Positions 5,998-6,839 of a stretch of 6,839 bases of DNA are shown here, piece by piece; position 1 is the first letter of the stretch; the number at the start of each line of letters is the position of its first letter. This stretch comes from an uncultured Paracoccaceae bacterium (lineage in GTDB: Bacteria > Pseudomonadota > Alphaproteobacteria > Rhodobacterales > Rhodobacteraceae), in contig CALCPC010000432.1 in NCBI GenBank assembly GCA_937900975.1, forward strand, positions 1 through 6,839. The letters are read 5' to 3'. Position numbers and translations under genes: made by a program. Under the pieces are notes generated by a model. That model ran no database searches and was not told the origin of the DNA. It saw only the letters and a list, made by a program, of their open reading frames with translations.

Positions 5998-6839
5998 TTA
6001 GGCCATCCCGTCCAGATGACGCAAAGCGCGCACCGCATATTCTGGCACCAGCGCGCCAAGCCGTGCTGCGGCGTCCGGGTTGGACGCGTTGCCCGCGAGG
6101 CCCCGTGCCTTCACGCCCTGCAAGATCGCGGCCATCCGGAAAAACGCGAACGCAATCGGAAAAGCCAGGTCGGGCATCGTGCTATACCCCGCCTCGGCCG
6201 CATAAAGCGCGGCATAGGCGGCGTCCTCAGGCAGGCCAAGCGCGTTGCGGTCGACGCCGGCCAGCCCGCGTCCGTCTGGCCCCGGCGGCATCGCCCACTG
6301 CATCAACTGGGTGCCAAGATCGGCCAAGGGATGGCCCAGCGTCGACAATTCCCAATCCAGAACCGCCGCGATCCTCGGCGCATCCGGCGCAACCCGCAAA
6401 TTGTCGATCCGCCAGTCGCCATGCACCAGCGCCGGCGGCCCCTCGGGCGGGTCAGACCGCTCAAGCCAGGCGATCAGGGTTTCAAGCTCCGGCTGATGCT
6501 CTGTCTCGCTCTCGCGGTAGGCGCGGGTCCAACGCGCGCGTTGTCGGGCGAAATAATCGTTTGGCCGGCCAAAATCGGCAAGGCCAAGCGCCGCGATGTC
6601 GACCCGGTGGCGCGCGGCCAACGTCCGCGCCATTGCGCGGTAAAGCGCGGTCCGGGCCGCGGGCGTCAGGCCGGTGCAACGGGGGTCGACAAAGGTCCGC
6701 CCCGCGACATGCTCCATGATAAAAAACGGGCTGCCGATGACGCCATCATCATCGCAAAACGCCAGCATCTGCGGCACCGGAACCCCGGTCGGCGCCGGCG
6801 CGCGGCCAAGCGCGCGCCTCACGCGAAACTCCCGCTCCC
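5998..6839 (-). CDS. APH-family phosphotransferase (ACAD10/11 N-domain-like), N-terminus outside window
   Basis: Protein-kinase-fold phosphotransferase of the aminoglycoside phosphotransferase (APH) superfamily, cut off by the window edge. The frame stays open to the edge as ...EREFRVRRALG, matching the REFRVLRAL stretch that normally follows the ATP-binding lysine region. The GTG at 6822 is therefore internal, not the start. Counting from that valine, visible features are the FFIMEHVAGRTF hinge (33-44), the catalytic loop HGDWRIDN (His134, Asp136, Asn141), the metal-binding DWELS (Asp156) and the family-typical RGLAGNASNP (240-249). Roughly the first 60-80 residues of a typical 330-350-residue member are missing. 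Relatives are fused to or found beside acyl-CoA dehydrogenases and may phosphorylate hydroxyacyl substrates. Most are not antibiotic resistance enzymes. The substrate here is unknown. Confidence 0.9.
   Translation of the reverse strand, partial: EREFRVRRALGRAPAPTGVPVPQMLAFCDDDGVIGSPFFIMEHVAGRTFVDPRCTGLTPAARTALYRAMARTLAARHRVDIAALGLADFGRPNDYFARQRARWTRAYRESETEHQPELETLIAWLERSDPPEGPPALVHGDWRIDNLRVAPDAPRIAAVLDWELSTLGHPLADLGTQLMQWAMPPGPDGRGLAGVDRNALGLPEDAAYAALYAAEAGYSTMPDLAFPIAFAFFRMAAILQGVKARGLAGNASNPDAAARLGALVPEYAVRALRHLDGMA

Noticed and set aside
5553..6719. Long + strand open frame across the gene-poor stretch and the phosphotransferase
   Set aside because: Most of it is antisense to a clear phosphotransferase gene, and the peptide is low-complexity with no domain or ribosome binding site.

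Overview
The window is high-GC, densely packed DNA of alphaproteobacterial type. The gene families, the EnvZ-like kinase, the LACTB2-like hydrolase and the short-leader tRNA-Asn best fit a Rhodobacteraceae (roseobacter or Rhodobacter-like) chromosome. That placement is an inference from protein style and base composition, not from a marker gene.

Bases 1-2974 (+ strand) hold the downstream end of an operon. It contains a polar amino acid ABC transporter permease, a histidinol-phosphate-aminotransferase-like PLP enzyme joined to it by an ATGA overlap, and, 22 bp further on, a zinc-dependent deacylase of the succinylglutamate desuccinylase/aspartoacylase family resembling DoeB. Import, transamination and N-deacylation in one transcript suggest uptake and breakdown of an amino acid or N-acyl amino acid. 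The substrate cannot be read from the sequence. The rest of the transporter must lie upstream of the window.

Bases 3040-4006 (- strand) hold a tRNA-Asn(GUU) with encoded CCA and its own probable promoter, and upstream of it an MBL-fold hydrolase with a C-terminal winged helix (LACTB2 type). Divergent from the hydrolase across 45 bp is an EnvZ-like membrane sensor histidine kinase (4052-5386, +) with no response regulator beside it in the window.

The kinase stop codon lies inside the left end of a 115-bp imperfect palindrome (5384-5498). This looks like a small non-autonomous inverted-repeat element that landed in the TA of a stop codon. Beyond it, about 500 bp of very GC-rich DNA (5499-5997) shows no recognisable gene. 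The window closes with an APH/ACAD10-11-like phosphotransferase on the - strand (5998 to the edge), whose N-terminus is cut off by the window end.

No CRISPR array, complete insertion sequence, phage gene or obvious defence system is visible. The most interesting items are the permease-aminotransferase-deacylase module and the palindromic element in the kinase stop codon.
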